Assembly (NCBI RefSeq): GCF_029945685.1
Contig: NZ_JAQSDA010000027.1
Span: forward strand, 1-64,000
Direction: 5' to 3'
Source: Polaromonas sp.
Lineage (GTDB): Bacteria; Pseudomonadota; Gammaproteobacteria; Burkholderiales; Burkholderiaceae_C
DNA: 64,000 bases
Position numbers and translations under genes: made by a program
In this document: positions 36,011-45,779 of the stretch, piece after piece
How positions within the stretch are numbered: position 1 is the first letter of the stretch
Layout: each line of letters starts with the position of its first letter
Notes under the pieces: generated by a model
Database searches by the model: none
Seen by the model: the letters and a program-made list of their open reading frames with translations, nothing else
Told to the model about the DNA's origin: nothing

Positions 36011-36970
36011 TTAGACCATGCCCGACTTGACCATGGTGGCACGCAGGCTGGCCATGTCGTCATCGACAAACTTGTCGAAGGCGGCGCCGGTCAGCACGGC
36101 GGGTGTCCAGTTGTTTTTCTCGGAGGCTTCCATCCAGCTCTTGGACTTGACTGCCTTGAGAATCATCTCGGTCAGCGCCTGACGCTCGGCAGCCGAGATT
36201 CCGGGTGCGCCGTAAACGCCGCGCCAGTTTCCGATCACCACATTGATGCCCTGCTCCTTGAGCGTGGGCACGTTGACGCCCTTGAGGCGGGTGTCGGAGG
36301 TGACAGCCAGCGCCTTCATTTTTCCGGTGTTGATGTATTCCGCAAATTCGCTGTAGCCGCTGCCGCCCACGGTGACGTTGCCGCCCAGGATGGCCGCCGT
36401 GGCTTCACCGCCGCCCCGGAAAGCCACGTAGTTGATCTTCGAAGGGTCCACGCCGACTTCGCGTGCGATCATGGCCGCAGCGATGTGCTCGGTGGAGCCG
36501 CGCGAACCGCCGCCCCACTTGACGCTGCCGGGGTCTTTCTTGAGCTGGGCCACCACGTCGGCCATGGTCTTGAACGGCGAGTTGGCGGGCAGCACAAACA
36601 CGTTGTACTCGCTGGTCAGGCGCGCTACCGGCGTGACCTGCGACAGGCTGACCGGCGGCTTGCCGGTGATCAGGCCACCGAGCATGACGGCACCCATGAC
36701 CATCAGGGCATTGGGGTCGCCCTTGCTGCCGTTGATGAACTGGGCCAGGCCCAGGGCACCCGCAGCGCCGCCCTTGTTGTCATAACTGACGGTGGACGCC
36801 GCGCCCGAGTCCGTCAGGGCCTTGCCCAGGGCCCGGCCGGTGGTGTCCCAGCCGCCGCCGGGGTTGGCCGGAATCATCATCTTCACATTGGAAGCAGCCA
36901 GAGCCGACAGGGGGAAAGCCCCGGTAGCGGCCAGTGCGGCCAGGGATTTCAAAAAGGTATCGCGACGCAT
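36011..36970 (-). CDS. tctC: Tripartite tricarboxylate transporter substrate-binding protein (Bug family, TctC)
   Basis: 319-aa periplasmic binding protein. AAGGAGA precedes the ATG. The signal peptide MRRDTFLKSLAALAATGAF is RR-containing but not a canonical Tat motif (an extra residue before FLK). Bug-family landmarks are MMIPANPGGGWDTTGRALG, the ligand loop NKGGAAGALGL, and VKWGGGSRGSTEH. It is transcribed away from tctDE. Confidence 0.92.
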   Translation of the reverse strand: MRRDTFLKSLAALAATGAFPLSALAASNVKMMIPANPGGGWDTTGRALGKALTDSGAASTVSYDNKGGAAGALGLAQFINGSKGDPNALMVMGAVMLGGLITGKPPVSLSQVTPVARLTSEYNVFVLPANSPFKTMADVVAQLKKDPGSVKWGGGSRGSTEHIAAAMIAREVGVDPSKINYVAFRGGGEATAAILGGNVTVGGSGYSEFAEYINTGKMKALAVTSDTRLKGVNVPTLKEQGINVVIGNWRGVYGAPGISAAERQALTEMILKAVKSKSWMEASEKNNWTPAVLTGAAFDKFVDDDMASLRATMVKSGMV

Positions 36971-37080
36971 GCATGTCTCCTTGTGGTGTTGGTCAGCAAC
37001 CGATGATGCGCCTCCTGTCTGTCAAACTGCTGTCCGAAAACCCTAGGGAAAGTGCTAATGTCCTGCCCATGCTGACCACC

Positions 37081-37764
37081 ATGAAATTGCTGCTGATCGA
37101 GGACGACCCGTCCATGCAGGCGGCGCTGCAGCGCGCCCTGGGCCGGCGCGGCATGGAGGTGCTGGGCTGCACCGACGGCCGCAAGGCGCTGGCGCTATGG
37201 ACAGCCACCCAGCCCGACGTGGTGGTGCTGGACCTGAGCCTGCCCGGGCTGGACGGGCTGCAGGTGCTGGAGCAGGCGCGCCGCCAGGGACTGGCCACGC
37301 CGGTGCTGATCCTGACGGCACGCGGCACGGTGGGTGACCGCATCATCGGCCTGAACACCGGCGCAGACGATTACCTGCCCAAACCCTTTGACCTGGACGA
37401 GCTTGAGGCGCGGCTGCGCGCACTGAGCCGGCGGCGCACAACAGCGGGCAGTGAGCCGGGGGCCGGCGACCATCTGGTAGGCCAGCTTCGATACGAAAAG
37501 GACAGCGGCGCGATTTACCACCGCGACCAGATCCTCGAACTGACGCCGCGCGAGCTGGCCCTGCTGCAGGCCCTGATCGTCAAGCCCGGCCAGGCGGTGT
37601 CCAAGGAAAAACTGTTCGAGCTGGTGTTTCCCGGCGAGGCCGATGTGCAGTACGAAGCCGTGGAGGTGGTGGTGTACCGCCTGCGCAGAAAGATCGCGCA
37701 CACCGGCGTGACCCTGGTCACCTTGCGCGGACTCGGCTATTTGCTGAAAGTCGACGCGCCATGA
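37081..37764 (+). CDS. tctD: Response regulator of the OmpR/TctD type
   Basis: 227 aa from ATG 37081 (MKLLLIEDDPSMQ); an in-frame ATG at 37069 is an alternative, and neither has a good ribosome site. The receiver domain has acidic EDD, phosphoacceptor Asp in VVVLDLSLPGLDGL, and Lys in YLPKPFDLDEL. The winged-helix output domain starts about residue 130 (LELTPRELALLQALI). Probable activator of the divergent tctCBA operon in response to substrate sensed by TctE. Confidence 0.93.
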   Translation: MKLLLIEDDPSMQAALQRALGRRGMEVLGCTDGRKALALWTATQPDVVVLDLSLPGLDGLQVLEQARRQGLATPVLILTARGTVGDRIIGLNTGADDYLPKPFDLDELEARLRALSRRRTTAGSEPGAGDHLVGQLRYEKDSGAIYHRDQILELTPRELALLQALIVKPGQAVSKEKLFELVFPGEADVQYEAVEVVVYRLRRKIAHTGVTLVTLRGLGYLLKVDAP

Positions 37765-39263
37765 AAGGCATGAAGGACGACGTGCGCAGCGCCGGGCCGC
37801 CCCAAGCAAGCACCGCCCCCTCGGGGGGCAGCGTGTTACACGAAGTGAAAAGCGGGGGAGCCATCTCGCTCAGGCGTTACCTTCTGCTGGGCATCCTGCT
37901 GCCGGTCGGCCTGCTGGTCACGCTCAACACCGCCACCCTGTACCGCCAGACGCTGGGCGCCGTCAACACCGCCTATGACCGCACGCTGCTGGCCTCGGCC
38001 AAATCCATTGGCGAGCAGCTGGACGTGAGCGGCTACGACGGGCAGTCCGAACTGCGCGTGACCGTGCCCTACGCGGCGCTGGAAGCCTTTGAGGCCGACA
38101 ACCAGAGCCGGCTTTTTTACCGGGTGTCCAGCCTCAATGGTGAAATGGTGTCGGGTTACGCCCAACTGCCTTTCTGGCGCGGTCGCATTCCGGCCAAACC
38201 GCCCTATTCGGCGCTGGTCGATTTTTACGACGATGTCTACGTGGACGACGCCGTGCGGGTGGCTGTGCTGCTGCAGCCGGTGGCCAGCTCGAACGGACGC
38301 GGCATGGCCGTCATCCAGGTGGCCGAAACACTGGAGTTGCGCACCACGCTGGCGCGCAAGATCCTCTTCGACACCCTGTGGCGCCAGGCGCTGCTGCTGG
38401 CCGTGATCGCCCTGGTGGCCGTGGTGGTGGTGCAGCGCGCCACGCGCCCGGTGCGCCGTCTCAGCGCCGAGCTGCAGGCGCGCCCCGAGGGCGACCTGAC
38501 GGCCATTGCAGCACCGGACGCGCCGCGTGAGCTGCTGCCGCTGGTGGACGCCACCAATGAGGTCATGGGCCGGCTGCAGCACCTGCTGGACAACCAGAAA
38601 CGTTTTGTGCGCGACGCGGCGCACCAGCTGCGCACGCCGCTGGCGGTGTTGAAGGTGCAGGTTCAGTCGGCGCTACGCGGCGACATGGACGCCCAGGCGG
38701 CGCTGGCCGAGATCAACCAGACCGTGGACCGCGCCACGCTGCTGGCCAACCAGATGCTGGCACTGGCCAAGGTCGAGCAGCTGCGCCAGCAGGCGGACCT
38801 GGGGCCGGTGGACATGGACACCATCGTGCGCGCGGTCGCGCTGGACCTGGCGCCGCTGATTGCCGAGAAGGACCTGGAATTCGACATCGAAACCACGGCG
38901 GCCAGCGTCAATGCGCATGAATGGATGCTGGGCGAACTCTGTCGCAACCTGCTGCACAACGCGATCAAGCACAGCCAGCGCGGCGGCTTGCTGTCGGTGC
39001 GGCTCGTCACCGACGCACGCTACCTGGCCCTGACCGTCAGCGACAGCGGGCCCGGCATTTCCGGCGAGCTGGCAGCCCGCCTGTACCAGCCCTTTTCGGC
39101 CGGCAATGTGCGCCACGGCTCGGGCCTGGGGCTGGCAATCTGCCGCGAGATCACGCAGGCGCTGGGCGGCAGCATCACGCTGGAAAACCGCGAGGACCAT
39201 GGGCGTATTGCCGGCCTGGACGCCACCGTGCGCCTGCCGCTGGTACACAATGACGGGCAATGA
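37761..39263 (+). CDS. tctE: Sensor histidine kinase TctE
   Basis: 500-aa membrane kinase overlapping tctD by 4 nt (ATGA). Two TM segments (about residues 38-58 and 210-230) flank a periplasmic sensor of about 150 residues. HAMP-like region, then H-box RDAAHQLRTPLAVLKVQ, N-box LCRNLLHNAIKHS, and G-boxes DSGPGI, GSGLGLAIC. Residues about 10-34 are encoded by an R2 repeat inserted in frame right after the start, adding an unusual cytoplasmic N-terminal extension before TM1. Confidence 0.92.
   Translation: MKGMKDDVRSAGPPQASTAPSGGSVLHEVKSGGAISLRRYLLLGILLPVGLLVTLNTATLYRQTLGAVNTAYDRTLLASAKSIGEQLDVSGYDGQSELRVTVPYAALEAFEADNQSRLFYRVSSLNGEMVSGYAQLPFWRGRIPAKPPYSALVDFYDDVYVDDAVRVAVLLQPVASSNGRGMAVIQVAETLELRTTLARKILFDTLWRQALLLAVIALVAVVVVQRATRPVRRLSAELQARPEGDLTAIAAPDAPRELLPLVDATNEVMGRLQHLLDNQKRFVRDAAHQLRTPLAVLKVQVQSALRGDMDAQAALAEINQTVDRATLLANQMLALAKVEQLRQQADLGPVDMDTIVRAVALDLAPLIAEKDLEFDIETTAASVNAHEWMLGELCRNLLHNAIKHSQRGGLLSVRLVTDARYLALTVSDSGPGISGELAARLYQPFSAGNVRHGSGLGLAICREITQALGGSITLENREDHGRIAGLDATVRLPLVHNDGQ
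37790..37862. repeat. R2 interspersed repeat inside tctE
   Basis: GCCGGGCCGCCCCAAGCAAG, then CCCCCTCGGGGGGCAGCG, then CACGAAGTGAAAAGCGGGGG. The frame is kept, giving residues such as AGPPQASTAPSGGSV in the kinase. Confidence 0.88.
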
Positions 39264-39311
39264 AGCACAGGTTTTCCCTTCCCCGGCATGGCGGTGCGCG
39301 CGAGGTCAGGC

Positions 39312-39719
39312 ATGCGTCTTGACAAGTGGCTCTGGGCCGCGCGTTTCTACAAGACCCGCTCGCTGGCGAGCGACGAAATCGGCAAGAACCGTGTGCGGGT
39401 CAACGGCCAGGACGCCAAGCCGGCGCGCGAAGTGAAAGCCGGCGACACGGTGGCGATGCGGCAGGGCCCGGTCACGCGCACCGTGCTGGTCCGGGGCCTG
39501 AGCCAGCAGCGCGGGCCGGCGCCGGTGGCGCAGCAGCTCTATGAAGAAACGCCTGACAGCATCAGGCTGCGGGAAGCGGCGGCCGAGCAGCGCCGCCTGA
39601 CCGCCGAGCCGGCCGGCAGCCTGGAGCAAGGGCGCCCCACCAAACGCGACCGGCGTTCGTTGGACAAGGCCCAGAACAAGGCCTGGGGTGACCGCTGGAG
39701 CGCCTCGGTCGACTCCTGA
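39312..39719 (+). CDS. hslR: Heat-shock protein Hsp15, S4 RNA-binding domain
   Basis: 135 aa from ATG 39312 (MRLDKWLWAARFYKTRSLA), the family-typical N-terminus and S4 domain. Hsp15 binds 50S subunits carrying stalled nascent chains. The basic C-terminal tail (RPTKRDRRSLDKAQNKAWGD) is usual. It ends where an R1 repeat begins and is convergent with the TRAP permease gene. It lies 48 bp after tctE. Confidence 0.93.
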   Translation: MRLDKWLWAARFYKTRSLASDEIGKNRVRVNGQDAKPAREVKAGDTVAMRQGPVTRTVLVRGLSQQRGPAPVAQQLYEETPDSIRLREAAAEQRRLTAEPAGSLEQGRPTKRDRRSLDKAQNKAWGDRWSASVDS

Positions 39720-39782
39720 AATGCTCCTTTTTTGATAGCTGTTTGCGCCTGCCCCACAAGGGCAGGAAGCCATTTTTTCCTA
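39720..39782. repeat. R1 repeat filling the gap between hslR and the TRAP permease
   Basis: Plus orientation: TTTTTTGATAGCTGTTTGCG ... CACAAGGGCAGGAAGCC ... TTTTTTCCTATAAA. It starts immediately after the hslR stop, and its last bases provide the TAG stop of the convergent TRAP gene (39782-39780). The whole 60-bp intergenic space is the repeat. Confidence 0.88.
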
Positions 39783-42389
39783 TAAAGAAGAGGCTGCGGC
39801 GGGCGGCGGCACCGGGCCCCGGCCACGTTGCATGCGCCTGCCCTGGGACCACCAGACCAGCAGCGCCAGCAGCAGCGCGGGCAGGTAAAACCAGTGCGGC
39901 GTCGCCCTGTCGGTCGGCACCTTGATGGCGGTCACGTCCCAGCCCTGCTCCACCCCGGCCTTGGCGGCACGCGAACCGAACTTGGCCTGGCCGATCTGAA
40001 GCGTCTCGCCCAGCGGAACCAGTTGCAGGCCAGCGTCAGCCAGGCGCTTGCGGCCTTCCGGACCCTTGTCGCCGAGCTGCACGGCCACGGTCTTGACGAT
40101 CTCCCGGCCTTCCAGTGTGGTGCCGCGGGTGACCATCACCACCCGGCCATCGCTCTCCACATTGCGCGCAATCTCGAACACCTCGGTCGGTTTGGCGTCG
40201 CGGTATTCGGGTGCGATCTGGTCCATGAAAAAGTCCGGTCGGAACAACAGGATCACGGCCATCAGCAGCATCGCGCTTTCCCACAGCCGGCTCTTGATAC
40301 GAAACCAGTTCATGGTGACGGCTGCAAACAGCAGCGTGGCCAGGATGCTCGCGGTCACGATGCAGAAAAAGGAGAAAGCCCCGCCGACATCAATCAGCAG
40401 CAATTGCGGATTGAAGATCCAGATGAAGGGCAGAATCACCGTGCGCAACGCATAGATGGACCCCTGGATGCCGGTCTCTATGGCGTCCTCCCCCGAGATG
40501 GCGGCCGCCGCAAAGGTGGCCAGCCCCACCGGCGGCGTGATGTCTCCCATGATGCCGTAATAAAAGACGAACAGGTGCACCGCGATCAGCGGAATCACCA
40601 GCCCCGACTGCGCGCCGAGGTCCACCACCACCGGCGCCATCAGCGTGGCCACCAGCACGTAGTTAGCCGTGGTCGGCACGCCCAGGCCCAGCACGAGGCA
40701 GGAAAACGCAATGAACAGCAGCATCACGATCACGTTGCCCTGCGAAACAAACTCGACAAATTCCGTCATGCGCAGGCCCAGGCCCGTCAGCGTGATGCCA
40801 CCGACGATGATGCCGGCGGTCGCCGTCGCCACGCCGATGCCGATCATGTTGCGCGAGCCGTCGTGAAAGCCGTCGACCACCGAGCGCCAGCCCTCGTGCC
40901 AGGCGTCCGGCGTGTGGGTGCGGCGCAAGGCGTCGATGATCGGCCGCTGCGACATCATCAGCACGACGAGGATGGTCACCGCCCAGAAAGCCGCCAGCGC
41001 CGGCGACATCTCCTCGACCATCAGGCACCAGATCAGCGTGCCAATCGGAATGAGGAAGTGCAGGCCGGCACGCACGGTGGGCCAGGTGTCCAGCGCCTTC
41101 GGGTGGTCGATGTCGATGTCCTGCGCCAGGTCGGGGCTGCGCGCCGCCTGGTGCAGGCACACGCCGTACAGCGCCATGACCGCCAGCACGATGACATAGG
41201 GTGCGGCGCCGCCCAGCATGGCCTTCATGCCTTCGAACAGGTAATAAAGTGAGCCGATCACGATGATGCTGCCCGAGATGCCCAGGGCATTGCGCAGCAC
41301 GCGGTCGCGCAGTGGCTTGGGTTCACGCCGGATGATGGGCTGCATGCCCATTTTCAGCGCTTCCAGGTGCACGATGTAGAACAGGCCCAGGTAAGAAAGA
41401 ATGGCCGGCAGGAAGGCGTGGCGCACGATGTCGGTGTAGGGAATGCCGACGTACTCCACCATCAGGAAGGCGGCCGCCCCCATGACAGGCGGCATGATCT
41501 GGCCGTCCACCGAGGACATGGTCTCGATGGCGCCGGCCTTGACCCCGCCGTAGCCGGATTTTTTCATCAGTGGAATGGTGAAAATCCCCCCCGAAACCAC
41601 GTTGGACACCGACGAACCCGAGATCATGCCGTTGAGCGCCGACGACACCACCGCGACCTTGGCCGGCCCGCCGCGCAAATGGCCCAGCGCCGCAAAACTC
41701 ACCTGCATCATGTAGTTGCCGCCACCCGCGCGGTCCAGCAAGGCACCGAACAGCACATACACAAAAATGGTGCCGGCCGACACGCCCAGCGCAATGCCGT
41801 ACACCCCCTCGGTGGTCAGCCACATGTGCGACACCAACCGGTTCAGCGAGGCGCCGCGGTGAGACAGGACGTCGGGCAGCCAGGGGCCGAGCATGCTGTA
41901 AGCCACGAAGATCACGGCCAGCGCCGCCATGGGCCAGCCGACCGCACGGCGCGTGGCCTCCAGCAGCAGCAGCATGCCGGCGCTGGCCACCACCACGTCC
42001 ATCGTTGTCGGCTGGCCGGGACGGGTGGCGATCTGTGCATAAAACAGCATGATGTAGGCGCCCGCAAACGCGGCCAGCAAGGCCAGCACCCAGTCCAGCG
42101 CCGGCACGTGGTCGCGCGGTGAACTGCGCAGGGCGGGCCATGCCAGAAAAGCGAGGAACAGCGCGAAGCCCAGGTGGATGGCGCGCGCCTCGGTGTCATT
42201 GAGGATGCCAAAGCCCAGCGCAAACGGCAAGGGCGAGGCATACCAGTACTGAAACAGCGCCCAGACGAGCGCCACGGAAAAAATGATGCCGGCGGCAAGA
42301 CCCGTTGGCTTGCGCCCGCCGGTATCCACCTCGGCGACGAGTTGCTGCAGCGCTTCAGGCGCTTTTTCGATATCGGTTGCCATGGTCAT
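39780..42389 (-). CDS. TRAP transporter fused permease (4TM-12TM) with C-terminal DUF3394
   Basis: 869-aa inner-membrane protein combining the small DctQ-like and large DctM-like subunits. The DctM part has GMISGSSVSNVVSGGIFTIP and a second related motif LVLGLGVPTTANYVLVATL. The last 170 residues (about 690-869) form a DUF3394-type soluble domain ending in a TM segment (FYLPALLLALLVWW). ATGs at 42389 and 42383 are both possible. It pairs with the TAXI binding protein upstream. A hairpin with U-tract lies in the 117-bp gap between them. Confidence 0.92.
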   Translation of the reverse strand: MTMATDIEKAPEALQQLVAEVDTGGRKPTGLAAGIIFSVALVWALFQYWYASPLPFALGFGILNDTEARAIHLGFALFLAFLAWPALRSSPRDHVPALDWVLALLAAFAGAYIMLFYAQIATRPGQPTTMDVVVASAGMLLLLEATRRAVGWPMAALAVIFVAYSMLGPWLPDVLSHRGASLNRLVSHMWLTTEGVYGIALGVSAGTIFVYVLFGALLDRAGGGNYMMQVSFAALGHLRGGPAKVAVVSSALNGMISGSSVSNVVSGGIFTIPLMKKSGYGGVKAGAIETMSSVDGQIMPPVMGAAAFLMVEYVGIPYTDIVRHAFLPAILSYLGLFYIVHLEALKMGMQPIIRREPKPLRDRVLRNALGISGSIIVIGSLYYLFEGMKAMLGGAAPYVIVLAVMALYGVCLHQAARSPDLAQDIDIDHPKALDTWPTVRAGLHFLIPIGTLIWCLMVEEMSPALAAFWAVTILVVLMMSQRPIIDALRRTHTPDAWHEGWRSVVDGFHDGSRNMIGIGVATATAGIIVGGITLTGLGLRMTEFVEFVSQGNVIVMLLFIAFSCLVLGLGVPTTANYVLVATLMAPVVVDLGAQSGLVIPLIAVHLFVFYYGIMGDITPPVGLATFAAAAISGEDAIETGIQGSIYALRTVILPFIWIFNPQLLLIDVGGAFSFFCIVTASILATLLFAAVTMNWFRIKSRLWESAMLLMAVILLFRPDFFMDQIAPEYRDAKPTEVFEIARNVESDGRVVMVTRGTTLEGREIVKTVAVQLGDKGPEGRKRLADAGLQLVPLGETLQIGQAKFGSRAAKAGVEQGWDVTAIKVPTDRATPHWFYLPALLLALLVWWSQGRRMQRGRGPVPPPAAASSL

Positions 42390-42423
42390 CTTTCAGGAAC
42401 GGGAAGCCACATGCACGGGCATT

Positions 42424-42454
42424 AAAAAAGGGCGAGGTCCGCTCCGCCCTTTTT
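42424..42454 (-). terminator. Intrinsic terminator/attenuator between TAXI protein and TRAP permease
   Basis: Inverted repeat AAAAAGGGCG / CGCCCTTTTT with a 10-nt loop. On the minus strand the stem is followed by TTTTTTAAT. It should end a fraction of transcripts after the binding protein gene, giving more binding protein than permease. Confidence 0.75.
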
Positions 42455-42460
42455 GGGTTG

Positions 42461-42486
42461 GCCAGCCGCACCCGGGTGCGGCTGGC
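42461..42486. repeat. 26-bp perfect palindrome after the TAXI binding protein gene
   Basis: GCCAGCCGCACCC followed directly by its exact reverse complement: 13-bp arms and no spacer. It lies 20 bp after the stop codon and just before the terminator hairpin. A stem-loop here may protect the upstream mRNA. Confidence 0.8.
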
Positions 42487-42506
42487 AGCTGGCGTGCTGC
42501 GCCGGA

Positions 42507-43493
42507 TTACTTGATCCAGCCCTTTTCCTTGTAGTAGCGCGCAGCGCCCTCATGCAGCGGCGCGCTCAGGCCGTCCTTGACCATGTTCTGCGGATTCAGG
42601 TTGGCCAGGGCCGGGTGCAGCTTCTTGAACTCGTCAAAGTTCTCGAACAGGGCCTTGGTGACCTGGTACACCGTCTCGGGCGAAGTCTTGGCCGACGTCA
42701 CCACCGTGGCCAGCACGCCATAGGTGGCGGTGGGCAGCGGGTTGTTCGGGTACAGCCCGCCGGGAATCGTGACCTTGGCGTAATAAGGCTTGTCCGCCAC
42801 CAGCTTGTCGATCACCGGACCGGTCAGGGACACCAGCTTGGCGCCGCAGGTCGTGGTGGGGTCCTGGATGTTGGCCGACGGGTGGCCGACGCCGTAGAAG
42901 AAGCCGTCGATCTTGCCGTCGCACAGGGCCGGGCCGTGTTCGTCGGCTTTCAGTTCGGACGCCAGCGAAAAGTCGCCGAGCTTCCATCCCATCGCCGCGA
43001 GCAGCTCTTCCATGGACGAACGCGTGCCGGAGCCAGGGTTGCCGACGTTGAAACGCTTGCCCTTGAAGTCCTCGAACTTCGTGATGTTGGCTTCCTTGCG
43101 GGCCACCACCGTGAAAGGCTCCGGGTGCACCGCGAACACGGCGCGCAGGTCGCTGTAGGCGCCATCCTTGTACTGGTTCAACCCCTTGACGGCGTTGTAC
43201 TGAACGTCCGACTGGGTGAAGCCGAAGTCGAGCTCGCCGGCCTTGATGGTGTTGACGTTGAACACCGAGCCGCCGGTGGACTCGACCGAGCAGCGGATGC
43301 CGTGTTTGGCGCGGTCTTTGTTGACCAGGCGGCAAATAGCGCCGCCGGCGGCGTAATACACGCCGGTCACCCCACCGGTACCGATGGTCACGAACTTCTG
43401 CTGCGCGACAGCCGGCGCAGACATCAGGGCGGCGGCCATGGCCACAGCGGCACTCGCGGTACTCAGTACATTCAACGCAAACTTCTTGCTCAT
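42507..43493 (-). CDS. TAXI-family TRAP transporter solute-binding protein
   Basis: 328-aa periplasmic protein. The signal peptide is [20 protein letters not shown]..., cleaved near AVAQQ. The mature start [25 protein letters not shown] and [19 protein letters not shown] are TAXI signatures; [17 protein letters not shown] lies in the ligand-binding half. It follows the aminotransferase gene by 31 nt. Confidence 0.93.
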   Translation of the reverse strand: MSKKFALNVLSTASAAVAMAAALMSAPAVAQQKFVTIGTGGVTGVYYAAGGAICRLVNKDRAKHGIRCSVESTGGSVFNVNTIKAGELDFGFTQSDVQYNAVKGLNQYKDGAYSDLRAVFAVHPEPFTVVARKEANITKFEDFKGKRFNVGNPGSGTRSSMEELLAAMGWKLGDFSLASELKADEHGPALCDGKIDGFFYGVGHPSANIQDPTTTCGAKLVSLTGPVIDKLVADKPYYAKVTIPGGLYPNNPLPTATYGVLATVVTSAKTSPETVYQVTKALFENFDEFKKLHPALANLNPQNMVKDGLSAPLHEGAARYYKEKGWIK

Positions 43494-43524
43494 GTCAGTT
43501 TCTCCAGGTTGTAAAACTTGTTGT

Positions 43525-44865
43525 TCAAACCGCGGCTATCGCGGCATCCATGGCCGAACCAAGGCGCTCCACCACCATCGTCAGCTCGGCTTCGCTGCTG
43601 ATGAACGGTGGCGCCAGCAGGACATGGTCACCATAACGACCATCGACGGTGCCGCCCATCGGGTAAACCATCAAGCCGCGCGCCATCGCCTCCTTCTTGA
43701 TGCGTGCATGCACTTTGCGTGCCGGATCAAACGGGGTCTTTTTCGCGCGGTCCTGCACCAGCTCGATGCCCCAGAACAAACCGCGGCCCCGGATGTCCCC
43801 GACATGAGGATGTTCGGCCCAGCTGCCCTGCATCAGCGTCTGCAGAAATGCGCCCCGCGCGCGCACCTGGGCGATGAGCTGGTCGCGCTCGAACACCTGC
43901 TGCACGGCCAGCGCCGCCGCACAGGCCACCGCATGGCCCAGGTAGGTGTGGCCATGCTGGAAAAAACCGGTGCCTGCGCGCATCGCATCGACAATTTTTC
44001 CCTGCGCCAGCACCGCGCCAATCGGCTGGTAGCCGCCGCCCAGACCCTTGGCCACGGCCAGCAGGTCGGGCGACACTCCCTCCTGCTCGCAGGCATGCAG
44101 GGTGCCGGTGCGGCCCATGCCGCACATCACTTCGTCGAGGATCAGGAGCACGCCGTACCGGTCGCAGACTTCGCGCACCGCCTTGAAATAACCCGGCACC
44201 GGCGCCAGCACGCCGGCGGTCGCGCCGCCCACGGTTTCGGCAATGAACGCGATCACGCGGTCAGCGCCTTTTTCAAGAATGGCGTCCTCCAGTTCCTGCG
44301 CCAGACGCCGGCCATACTGCTGCGGCGTCTCGCCAGTCTGCTGCTCGCGGTAGGGATAACACGGCGACACATGGGTGGCCGGCATCAGGATGGGTGCGAA
44401 CGGTTCGCGCCGCCACTGGTTGCCGCCTATGGCCAGTGCCCCAAGCGTGTTGCCGTGGTAACTCTGCCTGCGCGCGATGAAATGGGTGCGTTGCGGCTGG
44501 CCGGTCTCGACGAAATACTGGCGCGCCATCTTCAGCGTGGCCTCCATCGCCTCGGAGCCGCCGCTGACAAAATACACATGGCTCATGCCCTGCGGCGCCG
44601 TCCTGATCAGCTGCGCGGCCAGTGTCTCGGCAACTTCGGTGGTGAAAAAGCTGGTGTGGGCATACGCCAGCTTGTCGATCTGCGCATGCATGGCGGCCAG
44701 CACGTCGGGATGCCCGTGGCCCAGGCAGGACACCGCCGCCCCGCCCGAGGCGTCGATATAACTCTTGCCATCGGCATCGGTCAGGTACACCCCCCGGCCG
44801 CTGACGGCTACCGGCGGCGTGTGCTGCAGCTGGCGGTGAAAGACATGGGTGGAGGCTGCAGGCAT
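43525..44865 (-). CDS. Class III PLP-dependent aminotransferase
   Basis: 446-aa omega-amino acid transaminase-type enzyme. PLP contacts are [31 protein letters not shown] and the Schiff-base Lys in [18 protein letters not shown] (about residue 270); phosphate-binding Thr in GHTYLGH. Substrate not readable; the operon suggests an amino compound taken up by the TRAP system. It follows the RpiR gene by 5 nt. Confidence 0.92.
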   Translation of the reverse strand: MPAASTHVFHRQLQHTPPVAVSGRGVYLTDADGKSYIDASGGAAVSCLGHGHPDVLAAMHAQIDKLAYAHTSFFTTEVAETLAAQLIRTAPQGMSHVYFVSGGSEAMEATLKMARQYFVETGQPQRTHFIARRQSYHGNTLGALAIGGNQWRREPFAPILMPATHVSPCYPYREQQTGETPQQYGRRLAQELEDAILEKGADRVIAFIAETVGGATAGVLAPVPGYFKAVREVCDRYGVLLILDEVMCGMGRTGTLHACEQEGVSPDLLAVAKGLGGGYQPIGAVLAQGKIVDAMRAGTGFFQHGHTYLGHAVACAAALAVQQVFERDQLIAQVRARGAFLQTLMQGSWAEHPHVGDIRGRGLFWGIELVQDRAKKTPFDPARKVHARIKKEAMARGLMVYPMGGTVDGRYGDHVLLAPPFISSEAELTMVVERLGSAMDAAIAAV

Positions 44866-44870
44866 GGGGC

Positions 44871-45779
44871 TTATTTCCTGGATGAAGAAGAAGTCAGGGG
44901 CCGGCCGGTGACGGCCTTGTCGGCGCGCGGGTCCCAGTACGCACCCTCGCTGTCCAGACGGTCCTGGCGAGTTTGCAGGTGGGCCAGCACCTTGCGCCCG
45001 CCGCGCACTGCGACGGCGGCAGCCAGTGCCTCGGTCAATGCCAGGGCGCCGACCATGGAATGAAAATACGAGGGGCTGTCGGTCCGGAACAGCAGTGTCT
45101 GGGTGGCCGAGCGGGCGATCGGCGAAAGGGCACTGTCCGTCAGGGCCAGCACGTCGGCGCCCTGCGCCCGCGCCTGCACCACGGCGTCCACCGTCTGGCG
45201 CGTGTACGCGGCGGAAGAAGTCACCACCAGCAGATCACCCGCGCCCATGTCGCCGATCTGGTCCATCAGCGTGCCGCCCTGGCCCTGCACCAGCACGCCG
45301 TTGGACGCCAGCAGGCCATAGGTGTAGTGAAGGTGCAGCGCCAGGCCATGGCTGGCGCGCAGGCCGAGAAAAAAAACGCGCCGCGCCTTGAGCATGGCAT
45401 CGGCCGCGGCTTCCAGCTGCGCGGCCTGGTTCAACCCGCTGACGGACGCGGCGTTCGCATGCTGGGTTTCATTGAGCAGCGCCAGCCAGTCCTTGTCATG
45501 CCGCGCACTGGCCTGCAGCACCTCGGCCCGCCCGGCGTAACCGGTCCGCGCTGAAAAAGACTCCTGGCACAGATGCTTGATCGCCTCAAAACCCTGGAAG
45601 CCCAGCGCCTGCGACAGGCGGCTCAGGGTCGCCGGTGCCAGAGCGGCCCGGCGCGCGCATTCACGCATGGAATGCAGCGCCACCTCGCGCGGATGCGCCT
45701 CTATCCAGCGCGCCGCACGGAGCAGCTCCGGGCTCAGACCCTCAAGCGGGAGCCTGGCAAACAGTGAAGATGTCGACAT
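44871..45779 (-). CDS. MurR/RpiR-family transcriptional regulator
   Basis: 302 aa. The N-terminal RpiR HTH domain (about residues 10-85; ARRAALAPATLSRLSQALGFQGFEAIKHL) and the C-terminal SIS domain (about 130-260; RRVFFLGLRASHGLALHLHY) are intact. SIS domains of this family bind phosphosugars or amino compounds. It is the first gene of the aminotransferase/TRAP operon. Its start codon lies inside a long inverted repeat, so self-regulation is likely. A Ser-rich tail (TSSSSRK) ends it. Confidence 0.92.
   Translation of the reverse strand: MSTSSLFARLPLEGLSPELLRAARWIEAHPREVALHSMRECARRAALAPATLSRLSQALGFQGFEAIKHLCQESFSARTGYAGRAEVLQASARHDKDWLALLNETQHANAASVSGLNQAAQLEAAADAMLKARRVFFLGLRASHGLALHLHYTYGLLASNGVLVQGQGGTLMDQIGDMGAGDLLVVTSSAAYTRQTVDAVVQARAQGADVLALTDSALSPIARSATQTLLFRTDSPSYFHSMVGALALTEALAAAVAVRGGRKVLAHLQTRQDRLDSEGAYWDPRADKAVTGRPLTSSSSRK

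Noticed and set aside
39828-41252. 474-codon plus-strand frame over the TRAP permease
   Set aside because: His/Gln/Arg-rich shadow of a membrane protein gene in high-GC DNA.
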